From the NCBI GenBank assembly GCA_946902875.1, contig OX336343.1:22615596-22679595 (forward strand): DNA of 64,000 nt, written 5' to 3'. Source of the stretch: Nematopogon swammerdamellus. Lineage: Eukaryota; Arthropoda; Insecta; Lepidoptera; Adelidae. A program made the translations under genes and the position numbers. Below the pieces are notes generated by a model. It was not told the DNA's origin and did no database searches. It saw only the letters and a program-made list of their open reading frames with translations. Every line of letters begins with the position of its first letter. The stretch's first letter is position 1. Of this stretch, positions 32,187 through 42,512 are shown in pieces.

Positions 32187-32689
32187 ACAAACAGGTCATA
32201 ATTTTTGGATCCCTGAAAAATTTATAGATTTATTGTTCTTAATGCTTACTTACTGTCCTTTCCTACATCATGCTTACTGACATCCCTAACGCAACTGGAT
32301 GTTAAATTGGTAGAATATCACTGCCTGTATGTGTGTGTGTGTGTAATAAAATAAATAAGTGACATTATCCGGTTCACGACAGCCAATCCGTCGTCGCTCC
32401 AGATAGTGCTTCCCTGAAACCCGACGACAGCTATATCAGCGATATCTAACAGAACTATCTAATAACCAGAACCGTTATCAAGGTCGAAACATTCCTGTTT
32501 GTTGGTTAAGTACACAGGTTAAGTATATATGTACCGCGTTATCACATACTTATCAATAATAATGTAATACTTGGTAGATTATCGTCACCTTGATCCGGAC
32601 TTATCAGTCAAGGCTCTCTTTCGAGAAATTCATTTTGAATTATCATTTCACATAGGCGAATTTGCGTCGGAGAGCAAATTTATTTGGAA
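32187..32689. other. Spacer, nothing clear
   Basis: Contains a GT microsatellite (32330-32343). No gene is supported. Confidence 0.4.
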
Positions 32690-33040
32690 CTAGCTTTTGC
32701 CCGCGGCTTCGCTCGCGTGAAATTCGTAAAGAAGAAAGTAAGTAAGCCCGCTACCGTACCTTTTTTTCGGCGCGCGGAACAATTCGGCTTTGTATGAGAG
32801 CCACATCTTAGCGTAACCGGAATTGAATTTTATTTAGCCTATCCTGTGTAGTAAGTTTCATCGAATTCGGATGATCGGTTTAAGAGTTATGGAGGAACAT
32901 ACATACATACAGAAAAGATTTCTAAAAATCGTCAATTTAGTTTTAGTGTCCACACATAGAGTCTATAAACTCAGTATCTCATAAAAAACAAAGCAACTTA
33001 CTCCATGACCTTATTATTAGTATGATGTTGATGATTGATT
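32690..33040 (+). repeat. P repeat, complete
   Basis: Starts CTAGCTTTTGCCCGCGGCTT and ends CTTACTCCATGACC followed by TTATTATTAGTATG. It is one of the few P copies without an insertion. Confidence 0.85.
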
Positions 33041-33059
33041 AGCTCTTGACCGCGGCTTC

Positions 33060-33300
33060 GCTCGCGAATTCTTCTTACCATACTAGGTGGTAGGGTAAAA
33101 CCCGCCCGGTTTCGTACCACCGCACTGAATGAAAGGTCGGTTGAAACAGCTGTGTAATAGTTCGTATTTTTCGTCTACTTGGTACTACTACGTCTACTGA
33201 CATGGCACCTAGCTCACCTAGGTGTTATGGGCTGTAATCAGTAATCACGTATGTAGTAGGTGATGTGGCCAATCGTGTCAGTTTCCATATTTTTTTTTAA
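33060..33300 (+). repeat. SINE-S, diverged
   Basis: Starts at TTCTTACCATACTAGGTGG and runs to GTGTCAGTTTCCAT with several internal deletions (TGTAATCAGTAATCACGTAT in the tail). Confidence 0.75.
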
Positions 33301-33349
33301 ATCAAACTATGCGTAAGCTTGTGCATGACAAATGATTGTTGATTCTTTT

Positions 33350-33830
33350 TTTTAGGTTGGAATGGAGGTACATCAGCAGTTCAAGTCGGTTTTTAAACTG
33401 CATTTTTATTTATGTTTGTCCCCTCAGAACTTTCGACTGGGTGAACCGATATTGATGATTATTTTTTTATTTGTAAGCTGGTGCTTCCCGTGTGGTCCCA
33501 TTTTGGTCAAGATCAGATTGGAAAGCGAGGCGGAATATTAATTTACTCGGCGGAATCAGCCGAGTACATTAATAAGAAAAAATTACAAAAAAAACTGTGA
33601 AATAAAAAACTATTTAAAAAAATATAAAAACCACCTTCAAAAGTGTATGAAATAAAAAAATCGAATCCTACCCGCTACCCTGAAGGCAGTCGGTTATTTT
33701 TGCTCGCTTTACCACCGCCTTCAACTCTAGGGCACAGATTCAGTAATCAATACTAATAATAGTTTATAAAAGTTTTTTATTTCATACATTTTTGAAGGCG
33801 GTTTTTTTAACTAAAAGGATTTATGTAAAA
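33350..33830 (+). mobile_element. Diverged relative of the C element
   Basis: Contains CAGTTCAAGTCGGTTTTTAA, CGACTGGGTGAACCGATAT, GATCAGATTGGAAAGCGAGG, the CGGCGGAATCAGCCGAGTAC palindrome and CACCGCCTTCAACTCTAGGG, all words of C in C2/C3 order. There is no SINE and no array, so it may represent C before those parts were acquired, or a deletion. Confidence 0.6.
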
Positions 33831-34194
33831 CTAGCTTTTGCCCGCGGCTTCGCTCGCGTGAAATTGGTATTGAAAAAAAAGAAAGGAAGAGCCCGCTACC
33901 GTACCTTAATTTCGCCACGCGGAACAATTCGATTTGTATGAGATGAGAGCGACATCTTAGCTTAACAGGAACCGTATTTAGCCTATCCTGTGTCCGCCCG
34001 TATAGTAAAATGTGCTTGTACTAAGTTTCATCGAATTCGGATGATCGGTTTAAGAGTTATGGAGGAACATACATACATACAGAAAATATTTCTAAAAATC
34101 GTCAAATTTAGTTTTAGTATAGAAATAGAATAGAAATAGAATTAGAAAATATTTATTTCAACTTAGTGAATTTACACAGAAACAAAACCAACTA

Positions 34195-34708
34195 CTTATC
34201 TCCTTACCTATAATTACCTATAATAAAATCCAACGTCTGCTTTCTGTCTGAGTGTCTGAGTGTCTGAGTGTATGTCTGTCTGTCCGCTTATAACTCGAGA
34301 ACCACTGAACCAATTTTAATAAAACAAAATTCTACGGATAGCTTGATTCTTCCCATCAAAGGATATGACTCCCTTCTTATATTACTAGGTGGTAGGGTTT
34401 AACCCGCCCGGGTTGGTACCACCGCACTGAATGGAAGGTCGGTCGAAACGGCTATGTAAATAGTTTGTGTTTTCCGTCCAGTTCAGTGTAGCCGGCACGA
34501 CCGAAGGGAAGCACTGACGTGGCACCAAGTTCATCCGGTGTTCTGGGCTGACATCACGGATGTTGTAGGTGATGTAGCCAACCGTGTCAGTTTCCATAAA
34601 AAAAAAAAAATAAAATCAACTATAGGCTACTTACTATCACGCTAAATGGCTTATGAGGTTAGCAGTGAAGTGAAATATGAGAGCGGGCGGAGCCGCGGGC
34701 ACAGCTTG
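34195..34708 (-). repeat. R repeat in P, split by SINE-S
   Basis: R in minus orientation from CCTATAATAAAATCCAACG to GGGCGGAGCCGCGGGCACAG. The SINE-S sits between CTTCCCATCAA and ATCAACTATAGGC. Confidence 0.85.
34360..34614 (+). repeat. SINE-S with K-derived start and target duplication
   Basis: Flanked by ATCAA on both sides (34355-34359 and 34615-34619), a duplication within R sequence. The 5' end reads GGATATGACTCCCTTCTTAT, which belongs to the K repeat, fused to the SINE-S body at TACTAGGTGGTAGGG. The tail is complete. The same fusion is at 36.5-36.77 and 44.1-44.43 kb. Confidence 0.85.
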
Positions 34709-34837
34709 TCATACATATATACATTATAGAGTCTACAAACGCAGTATCTCTTAAAACAAAGTATCTTACTCCATGACCATCCCTTACAGATTTATTATTA
34801 TTAAGTAGTGATGATGATGATATTATTATTGATGATG

Positions 34838-35660
34838 ATTTTTTTTTTATTGCTACCGACCTGGGTGGCTCTGTCCGAGGTCGCAACCTCAGGCGCAGCC
34901 AATTTCACCCCCGAGGAGGTGCCAGTCCGGCTTGGAGGTGGACTAATGTTGCTGGGGAAAGGCTATTAACCCGCGATTTGAAGATCCGTGGATTGTATGA
35001 GTGGGGGAAGATATTCCCTGGGAGCCCGTTCCACACCTTTGCAGTGCGGCACAAGAACGATTTAGAGAATCGTGCAGTTCGAAGAACTCTTCTGTCGACT
35101 ACAAAGGGGTGTTCCGCGAGAGTATGGCGGGTTTGGCGTAGGCGAACAGGAGGAGGAGGGATAAGGGAAGCAAGTTCGTCAGAGCAGCGGCCATAGTAGT
35201 ACCGATAAAACAGGCTCAATGACCCAACGATACGTCTGTGCTTTAGAAGTTGAAGGTCCTTTGTGAGTACAGAGTCACCAATCAGGCGAATGGCTCGCCG
35301 CTGAATAGAGTCCAAGGCTGAAAGAAGGTACTTAGGGGAACCCTCCCAAAGATGACTGCAATATTCCATCACCGGTCTTACTTGTGCTTTGTAGAGTGTA
35401 AGCAGTTGGGCCGGCGTGAAAAATCGCCGACATCGGTAAAGGATCCCTAATTTTCGACACGCTAGTTTCGCCTTGGACTCTATGAACGATCGAGCGATGG
35501 ACGATAATTTTGTTTTTAATTCACGAATGTTGGCGCTCTTTCTCGGCGACAATACCAACGCTATTACATCAGCAGATTCTTCTTGGAATGAAGTCAAATT
35601 CTCCAGGACAGACCCACGGTCCCCAGCAGGCCATTCACACGGCGCCATTGACTTCTCGGC
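34838..35660 (-). pseudogene. LINE-B C-terminal half with 3' end
   Basis: An uninterrupted frame of 247 codons (35648-34905) includes ESKAKLACRKLGILYRCRRF, YKAQVRPVMEYCSHLWEGSP, LDSIQRRAIRLIGD and FSKSFLCRTAKVWNGLPGN, the region downstream of the RT active site in Jockey/CR1-group LINEs. The end is GAGCCACCCAGGTCGGTAGC plus poly-A (poly-T at 34840). The first about 50 codons do not match the expected LINE sequence. The endonuclease and the catalytic YADD are absent, so it is a 5'-truncated copy despite the open frame. Confidence 0.8.
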
Positions 35661-35877
35661 GCATGTTCCGAGGAAGCGTTGATCCTGATCTTAATTGGCG
35701 TGTTCATGGAACCGCGACCGCGCCTGCGCGGCGACTTCCGGCGCGCTATCTGATGGAAGCGAAGGCTGCTTGCCAGAGATCTATTTTGGCGTAGGCCGTT
35801 TAGGGCCTTTCGTAGAATTTCAAATACGTTCGTTCATTTTATCCTATTATTATATCAGTTACCTGTCCCGAAAACAC

Positions 35878-36160
35878 ATGTTTTTTTTTATGGAAACTGA
35901 CACGGTTCGCTACATCACCTACAACGTCCGTGATGTCAGCCCATAACACCGGGTGAACTAGGTGCCATGTCAGTGCTTCCCCCTTTGATCGTGCCGGCTA
36001 CACTGAACTGGTCGGAAAACACAAACTATTTACATAGCCGTTTCAACCGACGTTTCTTTCAGTGCGGTGGTACCAACCCGGGCGCGTTAAACCCTACCAC
36101 CAAGTTAGATTAGGAGGGAATGTCGCTGTCGCTACAGTTTTACGAGAAATCCGAACCTCG
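35878..36160 (-). repeat. SINE-S, head cut by LINE-B
   Basis: Tail and body in minus orientation, ending after ACGAGAAATCCGAACCTCGG where LINE-B poly-T begins. LINE-B probably inserted into the SINE head. Confidence 0.85.
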
Positions 36161-36430
36161 GTCGTGTTTTTTATTGCTTCCGAACTGGGTGGCTCTACCC
36201 GAGGTCGAAGCCACAGACGCAGCCAATTTCACCGCCGAGGAGGTGCCAGTCCGGCTTGGAGGTGGGCTAAGTCGCTGGGGAAAGGTTATTAACTCGCGAT
36301 TTGAAGATCCGTGGATTGTAGGAGTGGGGAAAGATATTCCCTGGGAGCCCATTCCACACCTTTGCAGTGCGGCACAAGAACGGTTTAGAGAATCGTGCAT
36401 TTGGAAGAACTCTTCTGTCGACTACAAACA
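36161..36430 (-). pseudogene. LINE-B 3' end
   Basis: Poly-T, TTGCTTCCGAACTGGGTGGC, then the LINE-B C-terminus in minus orientation (WNGLPGNIF equivalent near 36340). It is about 90 codons long and interrupted. Confidence 0.75.
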
Positions 36431-36519
36431 TCAAAATGTACCTACATAAAAATTCAATATTAGAATCCTAGAATGTTTTGAGGTGATAAGTTGGTAGCCA
36501 AATAATATTTTTTTGTATC

Positions 36520-36775
36520 AAAAAGCTACACCGTTGCCTACATCACTTACTACATCCGTGATTTCAGCCCATAACACCGGGTGAACTAGGTGCCATGTCA
36601 GTGCTTCCCTTCGGTCGTGCCGGCTACACTGAACTGAACGGAAAGCACAGACTATTTACATAGCCGTTTCGACCGACCTTTCATTCAGTGCGGTGGTATC
36701 AACCCGGGCGGGTTAAACCCTAGTAGTAATATAAGAAGGGAGTCATATCCCTTAGTCTTTCTCTCCCTTTTTAAC
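36520..36775 (-). repeat. SINE-S with K-derived start
   Basis: Tail begins GCCTACATCACTTACTACAT and the head end reads TAATATAAGAAGGGAGTCAT then ATCCCTTAGTC. This is the same K-to-S junction as at 34360 and 44105. Confidence 0.8.
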
Positions 36776-36789
36776 TTTTACCTTTGCGG

Positions 36790-36982
36790 TAAACTCAGGA
36801 ACGCTCTCCCTGCCCATATATTTTCCCCTAAGTACAGTCTCGGGTCATTCGAGAATGTGAAATTAAATAGGCACCTGTCAGGCCGGCATGGCATTCGCAA
36901 CCATCGCATACGACTGAATGTCCATGAATATCGTTGGACACCTTATGGGTGGCTCGGTGCCACATGACGCGCTTTCAATAAA
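36790..36982 (+). pseudogene. LINE-A 3' end
   Basis: AGGAACGCTCTCCCTGCCCA, CAGTCTCGGGTCATTC, GTCAGGCCGGCATGGCATTC and GACGCGCTTTCAAT with an A-run. Confidence 0.75.
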
Positions 36983-37225
36983 AAACCGGCCAAGTGCGAG
37001 TCGATCTCGCGCACCGAGGGCGCCATGTCTTGTTCAGCGGCTCTCACGCCATCTATGGCGTGTTTATGAAATGCTTCATATTAGTTAAAATTCATGATTA
37101 GTTAAAATGCTTTATACTCTTTTCGGTAGATGGCGCGCATTCACCTTTTAGTTTCTTTTATGGGAACCCCGTGATTTTTTTTACTTTTTCATATTTTTAT
37201 TATTTATTGTTATATCGGGGATCAT
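36983..37225 (+). repeat. U repeat, 3'-truncated
   Basis: Starts AAACCGGCCAAGTGCGAGTC. Its centre contains TCGGTAGATGGCGCGCATTC, shared with 31.4 kb, and it stops at TGTTATATCGG. A small inverted repeat (CGCCAT/ATGGCG) lies at 37020-37065. Confidence 0.7.
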
Positions 37226-37284
37226 TCTCAGAAGATCCATTGGCCAGATCCATGATGGATCTAGTGAGATATGTATTTCTCATT

Positions 37285-37450
37285 AGATCCAGTTTTCGGT
37301 CGGTCGAAACGGCAATTTAAATAGTTTGTGTTTTCCGTCCAGTGTCAGTGTAGCCGGCACGACCGAAGGGAAGCACTGACGTGGCACCAAGTTCACCCGG
37401 TGTCATGGGCTGAAATCACCATCGGGTCAGTTTTCATAAAAAAAAAAAAA
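37285..37450 (+). repeat. SINE-S, 3' half
   Basis: Starts at GGTCGGTCGAAACGGCAATT and ends GGGTCAGTTTTCAT plus A-run, with a short deletion in the tail. Confidence 0.8.
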
Positions 37451-37829
37451 TACCTCTCACCTTCCTCGTACAATAACACTTCCAAGAAACAATAAACAAG
37501 AAACAAGAAACAACAACGGGATAACCATCACCACCTGGCCAGGGGTGGAACATTGAGGTGTGTGAGCTGGGTATGGGCGACCGCAACTCATCAAGCACAA
37601 CCAACCGAGTATTGCGGCAAGTTAGACCACACCCGAGACCACACCACAAGGTTGTAGGAAGCAAGAGCGATGACCCACGTGTCGTGCGTGGTTTTGGAAT
37701 GTGGGAAGTTAGCGGTATGGTACCTACTTGCGGTTTTACCTGGTCTAGCTAGCAGGGCTCGGAGAAAACACGCAAGACGTGGTAAATACCAAAGAATTTT
37801 CCATTTCAGGACAGTGGCGAGTATTTATT
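37451..37829. other. Spacer, unrecognised open frames
   Basis: Frames here have no known domain. GTGTGTGAGCTGGGTATGGG at 37557 starts a Pro/Ser-rich plus-strand frame of 64 codons that I do not believe is a gene. Confidence 0.3.
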
Positions 37830-38000
37830 CATACATACATACATACATACATACAACACGCTGGATTCCGACAATCGGGGTAAGCTGCGTAATCGGTGTT
37901 GTGCTGCAAGAACTCTGGTTAATTCACAGCCACAACACCGACCACCACGTTCAGCAAAGTATTAGGACAACATAACTATCAAGCAGCAATGGAATCTCAC
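37830..38000 (-). repeat. K repeat, 3' half
   Basis: Begins with a CATA microsatellite (37836-37856), then CAACACGCTGGATTCCGACA, GTTGTGCTGCAAGAACTCTG and CACAACACCGACCACCACGT on the plus strand, i.e. K inverted. Confidence 0.7.
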
Positions 38001-39379
38001 ACAATGCAGGTTTCCCAGGTACTGTTTGTTTTGGATTATCTTATTTTGGGAGTAAACCACAGAGCAAAAAGGCGGTGTGGCCCGATCGTTGTTCTGTGGA
38101 GTAAACCTATCAAATTAAATCAGTAGTGCTACGGTTAATAAATTTGCCCTGTTCCACTAGTCCCTAGCCCTACCAACGTATCCCCCCTGTAAACAAACGG
38201 TATTAAATCAGTAGTGAGTGCTACGGTAAACTAAGTGCTACCCATCGATGTCTATTTTTTAACCGACTTCCAAAAAAGGAGGAGGTTCTCAATTCGTCTG
38301 TATGTTTTTTTTTTTTATTTTTTTTTTTTATTTTTATTTTTTTGTATGTTTGTAACACGATTTCTCCGTCAATTGAGGGCCGATTTAGAAAATTCTTTTT
38401 TTGTTAGTTAGGTCATACTTCCGAGGTGGTCCCATTTCAATTTTATCGAAATTGGTTCAGTGGTTTTCGAAAAATCAGCATAATACTATGGTGTGTGGTT
38501 ACCTTCAGCAAAACTTGTGATGTGGTCGTTTTCGGCAATTTTCAGTTTGATAAATTAGTATGGTGTGTGGTTACCTTCAGCAAAACATTTGTGATGTGGA
38601 CTTATTCAGCAATTTGCAGTCTGACACATATGGCGAATAATTCTGTACCACTTCAATCGATTTCGATTATTCGATTTCGATTATTCTTTTTTATGTAATA
38701 TTACTAAAAAGAATGAAATAAAAACTGTTTTAAAAAAAATTAAACCGATTTCCAAAAAACAAAAAAAAAAAACTAAAAAGTATTAAATACCTAATATTTT
38801 GAAATTTTCTCTGTCCTGTTGAAATACATGAATCGATATACTAGTGATACATATTCGGACCCTTGTTTCATGAATATTCTAAATTTGAAATTTTTTTATT
38901 TTTTCCGACCGGCGTTTAATTTATTATGGTACCTGGCCAGTACCTACTGTACCGAGTACCATCGAGCTGGTTTGATGATGGAGACAGAAGGTGGCCATAG
39001 GAACTCCTAAACTACACATGATAAACCCATCGTGTTTGGGCTCGTTGCATTTGTCTTCACGAGAAATTTACTTTAGACCTAAAAGATTCTCAATTCGACG
39101 GTATGTTTTCTTTTTTTGGATGTTTGTTACGCGATTACTCCGTCAATTGTGGGCCGATTTTGAAAATTCTTTTTTTTTTTATTTGAAAGGGGATAACCCT
39201 GAGGTTTTTGAAGTGAAAACTTCTTTAGCGGCTCTTGGCACTTTTTTAGGTGGGTAAAAATGTATAACTCGCGACATCGCGTCAGCGTCATTTTTAAAAT
39301 GAAACCTTAAGTCATTGCGTTAAGGGTTAAGTTAGAGTGGCACGGGATCTGCCGGCACTCCCGGAGTGCAACTGTTAAG

Positions 39380-39572
39380 TAGGGTTCCGTAACACGTTTA
39401 TGTCTGTCCATTCTACTAAGTTCTGCAAAATGAATGTAGGGTTCCGTAACATATGCATGTCTATCCGTTCTACTAAATTTTACAATTTTCAACCAAGGTC
39501 CTCCGACGGTTATTTTATAATAAAAGTAGGCTTCCGTAACACGTTTATGTCTGTCCATTCTACTAAGTTCTG
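39380..39572 (+). repeat. Short tandem array inside C2
   Basis: About two units of the 90-bp type, versus about seven in C3, with GTAGGGTTCCGTAAC repeats. One copy reads GTAGGCTTCCGTAAC. Confidence 0.8.
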
Positions 39573-39918
39573 CAACATCACCTACAACGTCCGTGATGTC
39601 AGCCCATAACACCAGTGCCATGTCAGTGCTTCCCCCTTTGATCGTGCTGACTACACTGAACTGGTCGGAAAACACAAACTATTTACATAGCCGTTTCGAC
39701 CGACGTTTAATTCAGTGCGGTGGTACCAACCCGGGAAGGTTAAACCCTACCACCAAGTAAAATTACGAGGGAAGGGACTTACAGTTTTACGAGGAATCCG
39801 AACCTTGGTCAGCCTCCAACGGTCAGCGGTCACCCATCTAAGTACTGACCGCACCCAGCGTTGCTTAAAATTCAATAGCGACAGTTGACTGTCTGCACCA
39901 CTGAGCTATCGAAGCTGA
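39573..39918 (-). repeat. SINE-S within C2, tail truncated
   Basis: Junction with the array reads TTCTGCAACATCACCTAC, identical in C3. A small deletion (CACCAGTGCCATG) distinguishes the tail. The head is complete. Confidence 0.85.
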
Positions 39919-40063
39919 CGTGGTCCTATTTTAATTGGGTCAAGATCGGATTGGAAAGCGAGGCGGAATCGCGAGGCCGAAGGCCGAGCGATTCCGCCGA
40001 GTACATTAATAGCAAAAAATTACTAAAAAAAACTGTGAAATAAAAAAAAAGTTTTAAAAAACA

Positions 40064-40394
40064 TAAAACCGACTTCCTAAAAAAAGTAAAACTAAAAAAC
40101 TATTTAAAATAAAAATATAAAAACCGCCTTCAAAAATATATGAAATAAAAACCTAAAAAAAAAAACGAACCCTAGAGTTGAAGGCGGTGCTAAAGCAAGC
40201 AAAAATGATGCATGAAAGAAAACATGAGCGGATGATAATATCCTTTGTGATTTGTGTAGCCTTTTTAGCACCGCCTTCAACTCTAGGGTTCGTTTTTTTT
40301 TTTAGGTTTTTATTTCATATATTTTTGAAGGCGGTTTTTATATTTTTATTTTAAATAGTTTTTTAGTTTTACTTTTTTTAGGAAGTCGGTTTTA
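40064..40394. repeat. Palindrome of C2
   Basis: Same arms as 8441-8834 with a single central unit; the centre is in the opposite orientation (GATGCATGAAAGAAAACATG). Confidence 0.9.
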
Positions 40395-40409
40395 TGTTTT
40401 TTAAAACTT

Positions 40410-40870
40410 TTTTTTTTATAGATCGAACGTCGTACGATGCAACTTGTGCTAGACGTCGTCGGTACAAGTGTGCGTGCATTCACACGCAGTATTGTGATAC
40501 GTGACACGATCCCCACGTCGGTGCTATCGCGCTCTCGCCCCCACCCGCCCACAGATGACAAGAGCGAGCGAGAAAGGCGTCAATGCTCGCCCACCAGCGC
40601 GTTTGCCGTCTTTCTGCCCACTCCCATCACCAGCAGGCAAGCGAGAACGAGAACGCGATACCACGGTCACACGATCCTATAGCCATGCTGGCTTCTTAAC
40701 ACGCCATAACATGCTCAGGCGAAACAAATAACAACGTTTGTCACTGTCACTCTTTATAAAAGCAACCGGGCATGCTGCACACACGCGCGTCACCGACTCG
40801 ATACAGACTTGCGTGCGTTCAACACGTGCCGCACACGCCGTATGAAGCGGCTGTCCGTGAAATCTGCACT
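40410..40870 (+). promoter_or_regulatory. Candidate TATA promoter region
   Basis: GC-richer than its surroundings. CTCTTTATAAAAGC (TATAAA at 40755-40760) is followed 25-30 bp later by CACGCGCGTCACCGACTCG, a plausible initiator zone. An ATG at 40842 opens a 22-codon frame (MKRLSVKSALYAG) that could be the start of a first exon. The opposite strand shows no better reading. Everything beyond the TATA match is inference; it may also belong to a TE. Confidence 0.35.
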
Positions 40871-40949
40871 ATATGCAGGTCTCGTCGAGAACATATTATT
40901 TCGGGAGTGATGTATGGGATGGGTAAATCTATAAAATAGGTGCTACCGG

Positions 40950-41060
40950 ATTGTTCACGGTCAACGCCCGAAGTAAGGCACGAAGACCCACCTGCTGCAC
41001 GACTCGGTGGAAGGACCGCGTCAAGGTGACAGGTGGCTGGTAGAACCACGGACAAAAAAC
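40950..41060 (-). repeat. K repeat fragment
   Basis: AAGTAAGGCACGAAGACCCA, CCTGCTGCACGACTCGGTGG and GTCAAGGTGACAGGTGGC, the central part of K inverted. A GTTCTACCAG/CTGGTAGAAC pair lies at 41036-41081. Confidence 0.6.
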
Positions 41061-41139
41061 ATTGCCCTTGGTTCTACCAGTAGGACTACGGCAGTAGGAC
41101 CACGGGCAACAAACGATACCTTTTCCTTATCCCATTTTT

Positions 41140-41645
41140 TTTTTATGTAAACCAGCATGGGTGGCTGTGCCGAGGGACCAATGGTGCAGTCGACAGAGCC
41201 AAAATCACCTCTCCTCGCGAAACCACGCTCAGTTAGGTGCCATGCCAGCAGATTTGCGGACTGTTGCTAGGCTGTCTAGCCCGTTAATACGACGCTTGAA
41301 GACACCCAGGTTAAAGGATTCAGGAAATACACTCGCCGGAAGACAGTTCCACACTCTAGCGGTGCGACAAAGAAACGATTTAGAAAACCGATGGGTTCTC
41401 AAAAGCCCAATGTCACCAACAAAAGGGTGCTGAGTCTCTCTGCGACGAGTCATGCGGATATAGGACGGGTGGCAGGGAATAAGGGATGCTAGTTCCCAGC
41501 GTCCGTGATAGTATCTGTAAAATAGACTAAGCGATTCCACAAATCGTCTGTGACTTAGGGACTCCAGACCATCTGTAAGTTTCGGGTCACCAACAAGACG
41601 GATGGCTCGGCGCTGTATCGAGTCCAAGGATGCTAGCAGATAAAT
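41140..41645 (-). pseudogene. LINE-C C-terminus and 3' end
   Basis: A 132-codon minus-strand frame (41627-41229) reads MDSIQRRAIRLVGDPKLTDG, then SLSLFYRYYHGRW, FVGDIGLLRTHRFSKSFLCR and VWNCLPASVFPESF. This is the conserved C-terminal region of Jockey/CR1-group LINEs, close to LINE-B but distinct. A few codons are missing after YHGRW, compared with the GRCSDELASL of LINE-B. The 3' end reads CAGCCACCCATGCTGGTTTA with poly-A. The reverse transcriptase is absent. Confidence 0.8.
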
Positions 41646-41740
41646 CCCATATCCCTTAGTCGCCTTTTACGACATGCACGGGGAGAGATGCAGTGGGGCT
41701 ATTCTTTTCAAGTACCTACCGGCATCATACGGTATTTATT
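41645..41740 (-). repeat. K repeat, 5' segment
   Basis: CCCATATCCCTTAGTCGCCT, TTTACGACATGCACGGGGAG and GATGCAGTGGGGCTATTCTT, the K start inverted, directly next to LINE-C. Confidence 0.7.
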
Positions 41741-42338
41741 CACAAGATTTTTGCATAATTAGCTTCAAGGTCCGAATCCCGCCGACGACGTCCACCAACT
41801 GTCTACACCCCTTGATTGAATGCGTGCGTAAGTGGCGCATGGCACCTAGTGTTGTAAGTAGAAGTGATGATGTCAAAATACAAAAAAACAACTAAATCAC
41901 ATTTAAAAATATAAAAAATTTATTTCCAATTAATACGTTACATACATAAATTGCTTCAGTATGCACTATTTGCTCTTACGTTTCGCTTGCAAGTGAAATA
42001 TCTTCACATTCTGATATCTGGTGAACTGCTTGACTCACGACTGGTGTTGATACTGCAGATAGTCTTCAGCTCATAGATTTTGGTGGTCCTCATCTTCAGA
42101 AGCGCTCATAGCGGCAACGGCTTCGTAGGCTGTCCTGCTGATGATGGTTTAGCGATCAGCCGGCACAGCTTCCGCGACTCCTCATGATGATACCTGTTCC
42201 CTCTCGGGAGCGTTCATGCAGAAGTTCTGTGGACTATCTTCTCCCGACTGTGGTCCATAGGGAGTCGGATGAACCATTCAAAGGTGTCTGGTGTCCTCAC
42301 AGCAGGAGTTCTGCAGATCGACGGCAGCAGGCGGGGTC
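41741..42338. other. 3' flank of the Cys-rich gene
   Basis: No repeat family of the window occurs here. On the minus strand it follows the stop codon and probably holds the 3' untranslated region. An AATAAA polyadenylation signal lies at 41919-41924 (TTTATT on the plus strand). A 420-base 3' UTR would be long for so short a protein, so an additional small frame cannot be excluded. Confidence 0.45.
41919..41924 (-). terminator. Candidate polyadenylation signal
   Basis: AATAAA on the minus strand, in context GGAAATAAATTTT, 415 bases after the Cys-rich stop codon. Confidence 0.45.
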
Positions 42339-42512
42339 CTAGTTATAACGCCTGAAGTTGGGGTTGTAGCGCGGTACACAATTGGGACCGCAGGATCCGC
42401 AAGAACAGCATGGCCCACATGGTCCGCCTGGCTGGAACGGTCTGCCTGGCACGAGACATGGTCTGGGCGGCCTGCAGGGTCCGCAGCCGACGAAACACGG
42501 TCCTAAAGGCAT
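42339..42512 (-). CDS. Small Cys/Gly/Pro-rich protein, possibly Mst(3)CGP sperm-protein-like
   Basis: A 57-codon frame from ATG (42512-42510) to TAG (42341-42339). It starts MPLGPCFVGCGPCRPPRPC and later contains GGPCGPCCSCGSCGPNC before a basic, Tyr/Asn-rich end (RYNPNFRRYN). Ten of 57 residues are Cys, with Pro and Gly making up much of the rest; three CGP triplets are present. There is no signal peptide or membrane segment. Drosophila Mst(3)CGP proteins (Mst84D, Mst87F) are short sperm-tail proteins made of CGP-type triplets; that resemblance is compositional and has not been aligned. Small cuticular or keratin-associated-like proteins are the alternative. The start context is AAG before ATG. 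The gene lies in about 1.1 kb without recognised transposons and has a downstream AATAAA, both supporting a real single-exon gene. It is a short frame in biased sequence, so chance cannot be excluded. Confidence 0.6.
   Translation of the reverse strand: MPLGPCFVGCGPCRPPRPCLVPGRPFQPGGPCGPCCSCGSCGPNCVPRYNPNFRRYN

Larger units (their letters stand above)
33831..34830 (+). repeat. P repeat carrying nested insertions
   Basis: P starts at 33831 and is interrupted after TTTAGTTTTAGTAT (about 34120). It resumes at 34710 with TACATTATAGAGTCTACAAA-type sequence and ends with CTTACTCCATGACCATCCCT. The insertion holds an ATAGAATAGAAATAGAAT-rich piece, then R in minus orientation with a SINE-S inside. 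Confidence 0.8.
38261..40394 (+). mobile_element. C2 composite element
   Basis: Starts AACCGACTTCCAAAAAAGGA; then TCCGTCAATTGAGGGCCGAT, TGGTGTGTGGTTACCTTCAG (twice), GATAAACCCATCGTGTTTGG, a short array (39380-39572), tail-truncated SINE-S in minus orientation (39573-39918), the GGCGGAATCGC hairpin, and the palindrome (40064-40394), ending GGAAGTCGGTTTTA. No transposase frame is present. It differs by eye from C3 at only scattered positions. Confidence 0.9.

Noticed and set aside
34905..35648. Functional LINE protein
   Set aside because: The 247-codon frame is open but lacks the endonuclease and RT active site; it is a 5'-truncated copy.
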